Source of the DNA: Panulirus ornatus
Taxonomy: Eukaryota > Arthropoda > Malacostraca > Decapoda > Palinuridae
Direction: 5' to 3'
Length of the DNA stretch: 64,000 nucleotides
Assembly (NCBI RefSeq): GCF_036320965.1
Contig: NC_092289.1
Location: 24,355,278 to 24,419,277 of the forward strand
Part shown: piece by piece, positions 1-12,327 of the stretch
How the letters are laid out: each line of letters opens with the position of its first letter
Numbering within the stretch: the stretch's first letter is position 1
Translations under genes and position numbers: made by a program
The notes under the pieces: model-generated
Seen by the model: the letters and a program-made list of their open reading frames with translations, nothing else
Database searches by the model: none
What the model was told of the DNA's origin: nothing

Positions 1-2672
1 TCGTGACAGAGTTGGTGCAGGACACCTGTGGTTATTATATCTGTTGTGGCATCATGGTTCTAGGTAGGGGAGTGCATGGCCCTGTGCCTGCTTATGTTGT
101 AGTGGTTTGCATCAGACACGGGGACGAGAGCCAAACACATTGCATGTCCAAGTGCATGATGGTGATGGCTGTAGCTGCAAGCATTAGAGCGGAGGGGAAG
201 GAGAGACAAGCAATGATCGTGAGGGTCTTGGTGGCGGTGAATGAGGAGGGAAGCGAGGCTGTGGTGGTGGTGCTGTGCATGATAATGGTTGTGGGGTTAT
301 GCAGCGGAGGGCAGGACCCGCAGGGTCTGGCGAGGGGATGGCCTGGGGACCACTGCAGTCACCAGAGACGGTCAGACAGACTGGTATGGACGGATGTTGG
401 TGGCGTGATGGGAGTTGTGGTGAGGTGGGAGTACTGAGAGGCTGAGCAAGGGATGAGATGAGAAGAGCATGGGGGGGAGGTATACACAGGGGAATGAGTG
501 TAGACACAGGAGGAATAAGAAAGCAGAGATAAGCGTGGATGGAAGGATGAGGGTAGAGGCAGGGTAAAGTGTAGTGTTGAGTGAATGTGGAAGGAGAGAT
601 GAGCCTGGGGACGGGTGAGTGTAGAGAAAAGGAAGGAGGTTGAGCCTGAGGGGAGAGGTGAACGTGTTGGGAGGGGTTAGTGTGAAGTGATGATAAGCGT
701 AGAGGGAGTGGTGAGCGTGGAGAGGAGGAGCGTGGGAGGAGAGGCAGACGTGACCCTGTCAGGCCTCGCCCAGTCCGGCATGATAACTTGTAAAGGCCAT
801 TATAAAGGAATGTCTCTGAATTCTGGAGTGACGAAAAGTGGCTGTGAGAGGCGGATGACGCGGGAACTGGCACACAGTGTGGGATACTCTGGAACCTGAG
901 TTGGCTGACGGATTTCTAGCAGACGTTATGGAGCGTAGTGCCAGCCCTCTGTGACGTGTGGTAATGTTACAACCGCTTGTCATCTGTGTGACGTATATCA
1001 GTGTTATCTACAATTGTATAACCATGTGATATATCTTATTGTTAGATGTTATTGCTGCTCGTTGTTGTCTGTAGCTGATGTGTGCTTTTGCTATCTCATC
1101 CCAACTATCAATTACTCTTGCCTTGCCTGTACGATCTGTTGTATCATCAGGTCCTGTTACCTGTTCTCGTCTTCGTATCGTCTGTTGCTGTAATACCAAA
1201 TTTTTTTGTCATTTCATGTCAGTATGTCTGACAGTACTCACCTGTTACTAGGGTATCTACCTCACCTGGCTGCTGATGCTGGGTGCCTAATGAATAGGTA
1301 ACGTACATCATCAAGCAGCTTGTATGTGAGCGCCAGGTGAGGGGTGCGCCTACCTCACCTGGCCGTCAGGTCTGTGTGTCTCAGTTGACCATTGAGGTCG
1401 CCGTCCACCATGAGGCTTCTGCCCTCAGCTGCTCCTTGTTTGAACACATTGTATTGTCTCCTTCGTACGTTCACTTGGTTTATTGACCTATGCTTTCTCT
1501 CTTACTGAATCTTACATATTACAGTATTTGGTGTTACTCTGTATTGCTCTGCCTACACTCACCGATGGTAACGGTAGCTACTTTTTTCATGCAAAGATTC
1601 ACTAGCATTGTTCTGTATTATAATTAGGTTATAGAATGTTCTTCATGCTTGGATTAGTTCTTTATCACCCCTGCCATCATTATATTGTGTTCAGGGAAGG
1701 TGTTATTGTAGAACTGTTAGAGTGTGTGATGCTGACACTGTTTCCAGGCCAGAGACACTCACGACCTTACAGATGTACCAGTGGACACATTCCTGTATAC
1801 CCTCATCTATTTACTTTGGTCCAGACATCCACACCAGGACACTTGCGGCAAACCGCAGTAACGTAGGTTTTACCTGCGTGTGTGTAGCATGTGTCGTGTG
1901 TGTATCCTGTCCTGCACACCACATTCAAATCTCCAGCCTGGTATGATCAGTGGTGCCATACCTCTATATCAACACCATATAATTACGCTATGTAATCATC
2001 CTGGTACACGTGTATACATCCAGTCTGTAAACTCATACTTTTACTCCCACTGTTTATGGCAGATTAGACTGAGAAAATATTATGTTCAGAAATATAATCT
2101 TGGTTCAACGTCAGTATGTATAGCAGGGGGTCACGGGTGGCGGCTGCCAACCTCCGTAGACTTGTTCGTATTTTGTGTATATATTGGAGGTAGTGAACCA
2201 CGGCTGGCCAGGACCGCAGACTTCACTGATTGTTTTGTATCTGAAATATAAGATAGTAAACACGATTGCCTACTGATCTAGAGTTTTCGTTTTGTATATT
2301 ATAATATTGTAACAAAAGAATGCTAATAACTTTTGTAGAATATTCTGTTATTTCTTTATATAAAAGTAAGGTCGTAGAATTTGACCGGTTATTTTGTATA
2401 TTCTTTAAAGGTAACAATAATGTACAGTACGTATAAGGCACTGAAACATGGCTGGTTTTCATTTTGCAAAACTTTGGTTATTAAAACATTATTTCAGGCG
2501 CCCGTAGACGTGTTGCACAGCGATGTCCAGGGTAGGTCAGACCTACTGGCACCCTCACTGTGACCCACGGCTACAGTTAAAGAAAAAGAAAGTCACAATA
2601 AACATAGCATTATTATTTGGTTTGTGGTAACCTAAATGAAAAATTGGTATAGCATCATCATACATAGTTTAT
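1..2672. other. No gene recognised; G/A-rich degenerate repeats in first 760 bp
   Basis: From about 184 to 760 the plus strand is strongly purine-rich, with loosely repeated blocks of the type GTGAGCGTGGAGAGG at roughly 25-30 bp spacing. This reads as an old, decayed minisatellite. Its long open frames on both strands follow from the biased composition and carry no recognisable domain. From 760 to 2672 I see ordinary unique sequence, AT-rich after 2230, with no convincing exon. Confidence 0.6.
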
Positions 2673-2769
2673 AGTACCCACTCCCACGTCCCAGTACCCA
2701 CTCCCACGTCCCAGTACCCACTCCCACGTCCCAGTACCCACTTCCACGTCCCAGTACCCACTCCCACGC
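2673..2769. repeat. 20-bp minisatellite, about 5 copies
   Basis: The unit is AGTACCCACTCCCACGTCCC, repeated almost perfectly. One copy carries a C-to-T change (CTTCCAC) and the last copy decays into flanking sequence. The open frame read through it on the minus strand (WEWVLGRGSGY) is a by-product of the repeat. Confidence 0.95.
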
Positions 2770-2773
2770 TCTA

Positions 2774-5116
2774 CTGCCCACCCACTCAAAGTGCACCCAT
2801 TCCCCATTACTCACTACTTATCACCGGTGCCCAATCCTCCGCAGCCTCGCACCAGAACACAGTTGCAACACTCACATGTTGTCAGCATACGTAGTCACAC
2901 CTGACTCAGGCCTGACGTGGTCACGTCTGTGTGCTGCTGTATTCCTCCAGTAACTGATAAAGATGCATCTGGTCCGAACAAGGAACTGTATCTCAAATTT
3001 GTATGGGATCGTTTCTCAATATTTTAGTGTGTGTGTAATGCAAGTTATCGTGAAACTTGCTTCTTGTACATTTGTCAAGTTGAATGTTTTCATGGTTAGA
3101 TGAGTGGATAAGATGTGAGGCAACCACAAATATGTAAAGCTTTTCATTGTGTCTGGAACCAATGGTAATGAGATATAGCGCAACACTCCACACTAACATA
3201 CAATACTTAAGCCGAGGCTTTTTAAATGTTATTGAGAATCCATTTAATCTGCAGTTAGTTTTGCGGGAAATTATTTGTGCAAATATGATAGTTACGTCTT
3301 CCCTCATGTTTACAAAATAGAGTCTGTTTTATAATATATAGATATCTTGTTGATTATGGAGGTATTTGCGTTGTGGTGAACATCTGCTAATCAAGTTTCT
3401 GTAAGTAAAAAAAGAATATGATGATGAAAGCAAGTGAACCTAAAATGAATACAATTGCTGAACATCAAAAACTTTTGAAGATTTTTACGATGTTTTACGA
3501 TTTAATCTTGATATTGTAAGGATAATATCAGACACGGTTTGTGACGATGTGTGGAGTTAGCGTGTCTTTCATAAGTCTGTCACAGTAATGGCGTCCATCA
3601 CTGTTATGAATAAACATTTTTCCTCCACTTCACAATAGCTTCACTACCAATTGATGTTGAAATAATTTAAAGGCGATGTTTTAAGCCCCGGATGCAAGGA
3701 GACAGACGTACATATATACCCGTTTACTTTGTCATACATTCATACATATATCACTCACATAAATAACTGGCTTACATATGTAGCTCGCTTACATATATGG
3801 CTCACTAACGTTAATGGCTCGCTTATATATATAGCTCACTTACATATAAACATAAACATGTATGTAACTCTACGTAGACACGTACATATACTGTGTCTGT
3901 CCCTACCGGTATAAGATATAGCACAACTTGTATCCGACAAAAAAGAAAAATAGCGAGTCATTACCCACAGGAAACTCGGCCTCACGGTTTTAGAGATGCT
4001 GTTGTAAAGCAAATCTGAGGCGGAGTTTGGGGGAGAGAGGCGTGGGTAAGTGGCCGCTTCCTCCCGCTCTCTCCATGATGAGAAGTTAACGTGTGAGTCC
4101 CTTCATGGTGAGAGGGTTGGCCGAACACAGCTACCCTCCACACTACCGCCCAGCTTTCTGGCTTGAAGATTGACTTCCTGTCGCAGGTCCAGGCTGTCTG
4201 CCGCACAGCCTGGCTGTATGCTACATGGAGGCAGTGTGATGATCCCGGAGTAAGTGTTAGCACGTCCACCAGTCGGGCAGAGTGGTGCTGATGCTGTGGT
4301 CAAGATCAGACGCACTGGTATGGATTCGAACTTTGACGTCTACGTTGCAGACAACGAGTTCGTTCTGTCCTTTTATTCTTGATGAAGTAGACATCCTTTA
4401 CTAATGTTCCGTTTCTCATGAAAGTAACAAACCAGTCGGAGTTTCCTGTGTTTACTTAACCAACCTTTGACGATCCTCAGTAGCGTCAGCTGGTATATTT
4501 CCTCCGTACCAGGATCAGGGGTTTTGATTCTTGGGAGTGTAACCAGCTAGCATGATTCAGAGGCCATCACCACGCCAGGGAAACTTATTGGTATGAGACG
4601 TGGGAGGGAGATGACCGCATGCATGTTATCGTAGAACATAATTTCGTTTTCCACATGATATCGTAGTGTCGTAAGTCATGATTCATTCGACCATTTGGGT
4701 TCGCATTTATTGTATTTCTTTCCAGTCATGACTAAATACGTTGTGAATCATTAAATATTTAGTCGTGATGTGTGACACTTCCTCCTGTGTGATTACATAC
4801 TGGCTTGTACGGTGGCTCACAGCACAGGTGTCAATAAGGACGTATGAAACTCATCTGTGACACAAATGACATCGTATAAGCAAAACTTGATCCTTCTCTT
4901 CCGCCAACTTGGTCTACTTTTTTAATTTAGGATAAAAAACTGTGGCTGTGGGCCCTTACATCACTCCTTGAGACGTTTCCCAGATGAGTGTAATGACATG
5001 AGGAAATATTAACAACCTACAAGTTGTACACAGGTTTTGTACGTGATCAGGCTCGGGGCTCCACTCTCTGTGTAGATGGTTACAACAGTTAGCATGTAAT
5101 GGTTTATTATCATTTT

Positions 5117-5120
<4 letters not shown>
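2774..5120. other. No gene recognised; AT-rich unique sequence
   Basis: Nothing gene-like was seen. At 3729-3860 there is a degenerate roughly 20-bp motif of the kind GCTCACTTACATATA, repeated five or six times, which looks like a worn minisatellite. The rest is unique AT-rich DNA. Confidence 0.55.

Positions 5121-5150
<30 letters not shown>
5121..5150. repeat. (TG)n microsatellite
   Basis: About 15 uninterrupted TG dinucleotides. Confidence 0.95.
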
Positions 5151-7909
5151 GTGAAGGCTTTAATTTATATTTACTTGTAATGGTGTGTCAGGTTGTAAAT
5201 GTATGTATGTTTGTGTATTTATGCTGTAGTACCAGTATTTACCCTTCGTGAAGTTTGTGTTCAGATGTATTTTAGTGTCTCTCATAATGCAGTTGTCTCG
5301 CCTTCTCATAAAAGAAGTTAAGTGTTTGTTAGAAATATAAAGAATGATAGAAAGTAACTTTCTTTACCTAATAGGGAGACGTAGGCTGAACTGTCACAAC
5401 TCAGGTTGTATATTGGATCAAACGCTCACGTGGATCCAGACGCCTCATTGCTCAGACCTCAGTCATTCTTGCAGGAATTTTAGAAAACAAGAAAAGTGTG
5501 CTCCAGACCCCCTCCCCCCTCCCCCTCCCAACTCCTATCTTTTCATCCGTAAGAGAAATATTCAAAATGGAAACTAAACTGTTGGTGGCTGCAGGTGGCT
5601 CCATGTGTGGTGCATGTCAAACAGCGGTAGCGCTACTGTTGTCTGAATACACACACTATTATACTCCAACCCAGACTCCAGCGGAAAATATTCTCCCTCA
5701 ATTACACGTTATAATAGAGTTTCTTGTGTACAAACAGCGTATCCCATGCATTATTTTCCCAATGTTAGAAGTTGATCTAACGTCGTGTGGCGCGGCATTG
5801 ACACAGTTCAGATATTACAGGTATGAGGAACAATTACCATGTTACTGTACGTAGACGTCCACCCACCTGCTGTACACGCTGATGGTGGGCACAGGGAGCT
5901 GGGAGATCTGGCTCCTTCGTGATTCCTGTAGAGTTCCTCAGGTTCAAGCTTCACACACACTCCCCTGGTTATTGTCCGTTTTGTGAGGTTTATTTCTCCT
6001 CCAAGCGTCGCGTGTTGGGAATCGCTCAGTTACCTCCACCCCGTGTGTTACTACCGCTTACAAAGCACGCAAGCAGACATACATATGAACGTGCGTACCT
6101 ACACATGACACACATACAAACATCGCAGGCGCAGCTTAACTGAAGATGCCGAGAAAATGCTCACACGCCGTCAGAAAGTTTGGAAAAGAAAAGTGATTTA
6201 CAAGGTAAAGTTTGCAAGATTAATGTACGTTGCTGTACTGTCTGTAGTGTAGCAAACAAGAAGTGTTAGTTGACCAGGTTGCAGCTACTCCCTGGCTTTT
6301 ATGGGTAATTATTACTTGGAAACATTTAACGATAATTTTCACACGTAAGAGGATGATTTTTTCACTATATCTGGGTGAGTGGAGGATTTCCCCAGCCTAT
6401 AGTTAACATCAAACGTCTCTAGTTGGTAAGTCCAGCTGCAGAGCTCATGGCGCATGTAATGAATGCACTCTGGACCTCTGGCGGATCCCCAGCCAACCTT
6501 GTAGTGTCCACACGTGCGTCACCTGCCTACTGTTCCTATGTCTTACTGAAGTCTCCACCAGTTACTGGAGAGGACTGTCACCCACGTAGATAAGTAATCA
6601 CTTGGTACATTTTTCTTGACTTTCCTTTTACTTTGATGTAGTCTCCTCAGGTCCGTTGACCTTCCATATACTCGATTTGTTATTTACTGTTCCGGTATCG
6701 AATCTAAAGGCACATTCACCTTATCATACTGCCTGTTTCTTCTTTTCTCTCCCCACCGCTAACCATCTTCTACGTATATTTCAACGTTTTATCAATATTC
6801 TTCGATCCATCTTTCTTTACCATGTTTCTTTATCTTGTTATCCTCCACTCTGTTTCATCTGTTTCTCGTCAATCACTTTTGATCAGTCAGCCATCTTATC
6901 CTGTGTCTCCTCAATCTCAATTTGTTTGATCATTTCACCCGCGACGTGAGCGGGCTGGACGATCACTCCGGGGAGGCGTTATCTGGCCTGAGGGAACACT
7001 GCTAACCCGGGGAAAGACGAACTCATTTCAGCGTCTCTTACATTAGTAAGAAATTATGTTCATCTTAATGGTACATTCCGGACCTTCTTGAGGCATTACC
7101 TGCCTTAATGACTCATTATTTACTTTAGTGAGTTACAGCTTTCCTGAATATGACATCAACGGGCACCACCCCTTCCTGTAATGCCATATGAAGCACCACT
7201 CGCCCTACCTCCCTCTTCCCATCTACCTCACCACTATGCCCTGCTGCCGTGTGGTGATTCCAGCCTTACCAGTAGTGGCCCCGCGGGTCACACTCTCTCT
7301 GACCACATCTGATCCTTCCTCTTCCCACACATTCCTCTCTCACTCTGATAACGGGTTAGATTTTATCTTGGAGCTGCGTTTATGGTTTTATTACGGTTCT
7401 GTCCCGTTCTTCTGTCATGTTTCTCATCTGTTCTTCACTTTTGATTAGTACGTCTTTTCTTGTCATGCCTGATACTTTAATGAAAAAGTAAATTTAAAAA
7501 TAGATAGGTGGATGGGACGAAGAGATTATGAAATACGACAGATCACGATGACGAAGATTCTGTAAGAAATTACGGAAATGGTATCAACTGAAGTATAAGA
7601 AAACACTGAACACCTGTTTGAAAAACATTAACCTATGGACCCCAGAAGGATCAAGTCTAGGCTTCTGAAGAATCAGGTCGCCTTTTGTAGCAGAGGACCA
7701 AGTATAGGGATGGGAGACTTACGTTGCCCCAGGCTTGTCCCCATCCACCCCTCAGGGAGGTGAAGAGGTTGAACTGAATCTTTGTATTGTGAGTGGTTGT
7801 ATTTCTGACAAAGTGAGATTGTTATGGAGCTGGTCCTGTGGTTACCTGGGTGTATGTGGTGATGACTTGGAGTATGAGGTGCTGGGAGACTACGGCAGCA
7901 TTGTACCAT
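5151..7909. other. No gene recognised
   Basis: This is unique sequence with a pyrimidine-rich plus strand at 6650-6950 and 7190-7330. Open frames here (for example 5498-5854 and 6656-6949) lack any recognisable domain, have mixed hydrophobic composition and are not bounded by convincing splice signals. I do not call them. Confidence 0.5.
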
Positions 7910-8180
7910 AACAGAAAAGGCTACACATAGGATAGTGGTTCACACAGAAGAATATCAGAGTAGGAGAGAAGGCAGACAGTACACCAGTAGAGTATTCCCA
8001 CGGGAGAGGAATTACACAGAGCAGTGGTACACACGCGCTAGAGAACCCCATTAGGAGGGGCGGTACACAAGGTAGCGGTGCATACAGTAGAGTACCCCAG
8101 CAGGAGGCAAAATTACGCAGTATAGTACTCTAACAGAAGGAGAGGTACACGGTATACATGGTGGAGTATTCCCGGTAGGG
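7910..8180. repeat. Decayed tandem repeat of about 50 bp
   Basis: Recurrent phrases such as AGTAGAGTA-CCC, CAGGAGG, GTGGTACAC and TTACRCAG return at roughly 50-55 bp intervals with many differences. This suggests an old tandem array that has diverged. The boundaries are approximate. Confidence 0.45.
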
Positions 8181-8690
8181 CGTCAGTGCTTATGATGCTG
8201 GGCGGGTGAACGCACACCGTCGCACGCACGAATGTCTCGCTCGCTCGTCTTCCAGTGGATCCGGTGCCCTCCAAGAGGCTTTCCCTCCTCGAGAGGCTCA
8301 GCTGGTGATCCGCTAAGGATGATGGCAGATCCGCAGCAGGAACAGTGGGGGTGCGCATTGCGACCCAATAGGTCCTCCCCTGGGCTCCCTGACGCCGCCT
8401 AGATTGCCACTGTTCAATACCCGCATGACCCGGCCGCCGTCAGCCACTAATCAAGGCCTCGGCGTGAGAGATTCTCTCGCTTGCCACTCCTCGCCACGGC
8501 CAGCCACAATCAGGCCTCTTGTCACACCGTCAGGAAAAGATTCCTCGGCTCATCTCCAGGTCCGGTATCTGCGGTAAAGCCAGTCGGATGCGGAGGAGAT
8601 GAAACCATGGTAGCCTCCAGGCTTGTGGCTGAAGCTCCTGCAGTCTGCAGGGGTGGAGCTCCTCTGGTCAGCCCGGAGATCTTGTAGTCA
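8181..8690. other. GC- and CpG-rich patch of unknown role
   Basis: This stretch is clearly richer in G+C and CpG than its AT-rich neighbours. Examples are CGCACACCGTCGCACG near 8210 and CCCGGCCGCCGTCAG near 8430. A pyrimidine tract ending in CAG at about 8271 resembles a 3' splice site and opens a frame of about 49 codons (WIRCPPRGF...). I recognise no family in it. It could be an exon, a promoter-proximal island or simply a composition fluctuation. Confidence 0.25.
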
Positions 8691-9263
8691 ATTTTGTGTT
8701 TAGTTCCAGGTTACGTGTTCTTATGTCTGGCCTGGTAGGTTTCAGGGTCGCTGCTCGTGGTAGGCTGGAGTCGACCACAACCTGTGGCTGCATCACATCT
8801 CCTCACTCAGGTGGACCATACGTTTTCTCAATAGAGAAACGTGACGATTTCAGCATCACTGTTTCACTTACGAGTGTTTTTGTCGTATATATTTCCGCCG
8901 TTGATTATGTTCACCTGCGTTTGAAATGAAGGCTGGAACTCACCCAGAGTCACTTCAAAACAACTATTTATTGATAAGTAGATACATAATGATCATACTT
9001 GTGAAGTTATATACAGTAATGATACGTAAATATATTACTGACTGCACATATCCTCTCGTTTCGTGTATCAGCCACTCAGAGGGCATATTTACTGATTACT
9101 AACATGATGCACACACACGGCATTTTTGGTATACTTATTGGGTATGCAGGGAGCATAATGTCTAATCGGATACATGGGCCGCACTCATAAGGCACTTTTG
9201 TGAGTGTGCTTAGTTTTTGGGAGGATAGTTACGAGTCCTCCGTGTGAGCCATATTGGAGATTT

Positions 9264-9491
9264 TCACTCGTAGCAACATTGGCCAGTCATTACTGGAGTC
9301 AGGTGGTCAGGGCCTGATGTCACGTGCCAGTATGTTGAACCTTCCCGGGAAAATATTTGCCTTTCATATTCTGTGTTGGGCTCCAGGTCAGTGGTAAGAT
9401 TTGCAATTGGGTCTGATGTCTTGATGTGACGTGTGTCTCCCTCTACGATCCATTCTATACCTTCAGATATCCTGTACTCACAGTTATGCAC
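9264..9491 (-). pseudogene. Possible fibronectin type III-like fragment
   Basis: The 75-codon minus-strand frame has composition unlike the repeat-derived frames around it. It contains YRISEGIEWIVEGD followed by a DLEPNTEYE segment, which resembles the L-x-P-x-T-x-Y turn typical of fibronectin type III domains, then SREGSTYW. It ends at a stop after VMTGQCCYE. The upstream boundary (AAAAGAAG before the frame) is not a good 3' splice site and there is no signal peptide, so it is at best one exon or a relic of one. The domain assignment rests only on the resemblance of this short motif. It could be chance. Confidence 0.28.
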
Positions 9492-9954
9492 TTCTTTTCA
9501 CATTATATAATGACGGCCAACCAATAATGGCATGTATGCACACATAGGAGAAAGTGCAAAGTGAACAGTAGTCAGTTATAAGACAAGTGTTTCAGGTATA
9601 ACTATCAATGTATTTCAGTATGACAATCATTATTTCAGCATGACTTTCATTTTGATTCTTTCAGGATAGCTGAGAAGTTAGAGGTAAATGGCAAGAGGAG
9701 ATTGAGCAGGAGTGTAAAACTGGTAGGGTCCGAGATGTGATATTGGCAATAACCCAGGACTGAGGCAGGGGCCAAGTCTGTGTCTGTATGCTGGTTTGTA
9801 CGTGTGTATGTCTTTATGGATCTTCCTGCGTCTGTCTGTCTGTCTGTGAGTGTTAGTTTGTCTGTCGATTTTTGTGTTAGTCATTACTGTTTGTGCGTGA
9901 CGGGGAGAGGGTTTTACACTGGTGTTGCTCACTCGTATATATCGTATGTTCCTT

Positions 9955-10042
9955 GTCTGTGGGCCGACCAGGATTCGAGCCCCTGCGTCCCAACCCTGGG
10001 CGTGACTCATGGACAGTACCACTGTACACTTAGTCAATAAGT
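9955..10042 (-). mobile_element. tRNA-derived SINE-like head
   Basis: Read on the minus strand, this has a box A-like TGTACAGTGGTA and, about 40 nt further on, GGCTCGAATCC, which matches the RNA polymerase III box B consensus at 10 of 11 positions. The intervening ATGAGTCACGCCC and GGGACGCAGG segments resemble tRNA anticodon and variable-arm remnants. The cloverleaf is imperfect, so I call a tRNA-derived SINE or tRNA relic rather than a tRNA gene. The downstream limit of any SINE body is unclear. Confidence 0.42.
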
Positions 10043-10334
10043 GGATGTGCATATCACATGGGCCGCCTATAGAAGATGTAGCCTTCGTCCTACGTGTGAG
10101 ATCTCGTGGTAAACACGAGGGAGGACCCATGGCAACACACTCGTCCACACCTTAGAGAACATTGTCAATACTGTTGTGAGAATGTGTCACGCGATACTTT
10201 AGCAACGCTGACGATATTATGACTCATGAACCTTGAATTCCTCCTTATGTTAACCCTTCCCCTGCCTCTAAGGTTCCCCTGTCACCCCTTACCTTTGTCC
10301 CTACGGTCTCTCCTTATGTCACTGTAATCTTATG

Positions 10335-10437
10335 GTGTGATGGTCTTATGGTTTGGTGGTCTTATGGTGTGGTGGTCTTATAGTGTGGTGGCATTATGGT
10401 GTGGTAGTCTTATTATGTGGTGGTCTTATAGTGTGAT
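10335..10437. repeat. Degenerate 17-bp tandem repeat
   Basis: The motif TTATGGTGTGGTGGTC recurs about six times with substitutions. A related, shorter run of GTTATGGTCTTGTGATG is present near 63820-63880. Confidence 0.7.
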
Positions 10438-11155
10438 ACAGAGAGAAAAATATTGGTTTCCACCTACGGTAAACAGATGACAATAGCATAACCTCACCTG
10501 ACCCTTGACCTGTGCCTCATACCTCATACCTCAGACACAAGACATCGAAGATGGCTTGACGTGCGGGTGTATTGTGTTGTGTGTTGCTCTGTAGCACCAC
10601 CACTTCTCCATCTACTCCGTGATTCCCATTTCTCTCCATCTTCTTCCTTCTCTTCGCCCTCTCTTCATATTCCTCATGATCTGACTTTCCTCTGACTCCT
10701 CTTCTCTTTCTCCCTCTCCACCCTCCCGCTACGATTCTTCCTGCTCGTGCTGGTACCAGCTTCATCGGTCACCATCAGACGAACTTGACCACAACAAAAC
10801 TCGAACATCCCAATTAAACTTGCATTGGTAAGGTTTCCACCGTCGACACGATCACCTGCGCTAATGTGATCAACAAGTGAGGCTCACCGCTCCTCCTGCC
10901 GTCTGGGGGTTTGGTTACCTTGTTGAAGTTAGTAATTATTCTGTAGCTCGTTATGAAGCTTTTGATACGTAAGGCAATACAGAAAACATCAATGGTAATT
11001 GGAAATGGAAAACCACATACTTGTATGATATCCTGTGTATTTCCTCACATGTTCTCATTAATCATTCTTTTCACTTATACATATGTACATAGTGCTTACA
11101 CTATGAATATAGTTATACTGCTTTTACTATATATATGTTTATTAATCTTTTGAGG

Positions 11156-11159
<4 letters not shown>
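10438..11159. other. No gene recognised
   Basis: Unique sequence. The 82-codon minus frame at 10517-10765 is Arg/Lys/Glu/Gly-rich because of a CT-rich plus strand, and has no recognisable domain. Confidence 0.5.

Positions 11160-11191
<32 letters not shown>
11160..11191. repeat. (CA)n microsatellite
   Basis: About 16 CA dinucleotides. Confidence 0.95.
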
Positions 11192-11193
<2 letters not shown>

Positions 11194-12243
11194 AAGGGAG
11201 TGTGTCAGTAAGAAAGCTGGTAGCCACACCTGCCACAGGACTTCAGTGTTCCTCTTCATAGCCAGAGGACACGCCCCAGTGCCACGCCCTAGCAAGAGGC
11301 CTACGTTGCCCTTTGCGACCTCCCCCCCACTCACTCACTGTGGATGTACGTACGTACGTGTGTAATGTGGAGGATGACCACGACTAACGTTACGGTGCCT
11401 CTCCGGGAAGGAGCGGAGACGGACGGTCTGAAATATGCAGAGAAGTGCGGACACTCCAATATCTCTGTTGGCCACACTGTTGAGAAGAGGTAGTGTACGC
11501 TACGCTGGGATGTCGTATGAGTCCTCTGTCACAGCCAACACGATCAGCTGCTAACATAGTTTCCTTATTCATGTGAAGTTATACAACTTTTTATATTTTT
11601 ATATATGTGTATGGATACATACTTCTGTGTATATGTATAGATACATGCGTGAATAAATCATGGTTTGCTGTATTTACTAAGTCATTTGGTCACCGTCGTA
11701 GTCATTCCGATGTAAAAACAACAGAAAACGGATATCAATCCCCAGGCATTAATGTGATGTACAGTGACACTCTGAAGTCACAGTATATTTACCACAAAAT
11801 ACTTCAGCAAGTAAGCTTTTCAAGACCCTCTCAGCAGGAGATTGTGGTCCGTCTCGACGCAAGGAAGAAATGACTGACTTTTATTGTGTTGATGACATCG
11901 TCTGAGTGTTCCAGGGATGTAAGGCTCATTTCACGAATGCCTCATAAACTACAGTAGCCGAATGACGGACGTCTTTGACTTTCGTCACCGGCCATTCTTG
12001 CCTGACGCTTGAGCCTTGTAGGAAGGAAATCCTTTCTGCCAGTCTTTCGCTGAGGGATGACCACTTACAGACGGCTTAAGGACGTAGGAAATTCGGTTGT
12101 ATAATCCCTCGTCTCCTGCCTGAGACAAGCGACAGATCTTTCTCAAGACAGTCATAGTGATAGAGGATCACACTGTGTCTTGTGGCGCGTGTTGAGCCCT
12201 CGATGAGGTCCACATGATGCTCTCTGCCTTAATAATCCCACTT
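11192..12243. other. No gene recognised
   Basis: Unique sequence with a short TACG run near 11347. No exon or element was identified. Confidence 0.5.
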
Positions 12244-12327
12244 GGCCAGCTATGGTGCTGGTGGACCTGGCCAGCTATGGTGCTCGTGGACCTGGCCAGC
12301 TATGGTGCTGGTGGACATGGCCGGCTT
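12244..12327. repeat. 25-bp minisatellite, about 3.3 copies
   Basis: The unit GGCCAGCTATGGTGCTGGTG plus GACCT is repeated three times with one substitution (GCTCGTG in copy 2), followed by a partial copy. Confidence 0.93.

Noticed and set aside
4322..4332. tRNA box B-like ATTCGAAC
   Set aside because: No matching box A or stem pairing at the right distance on either strand.
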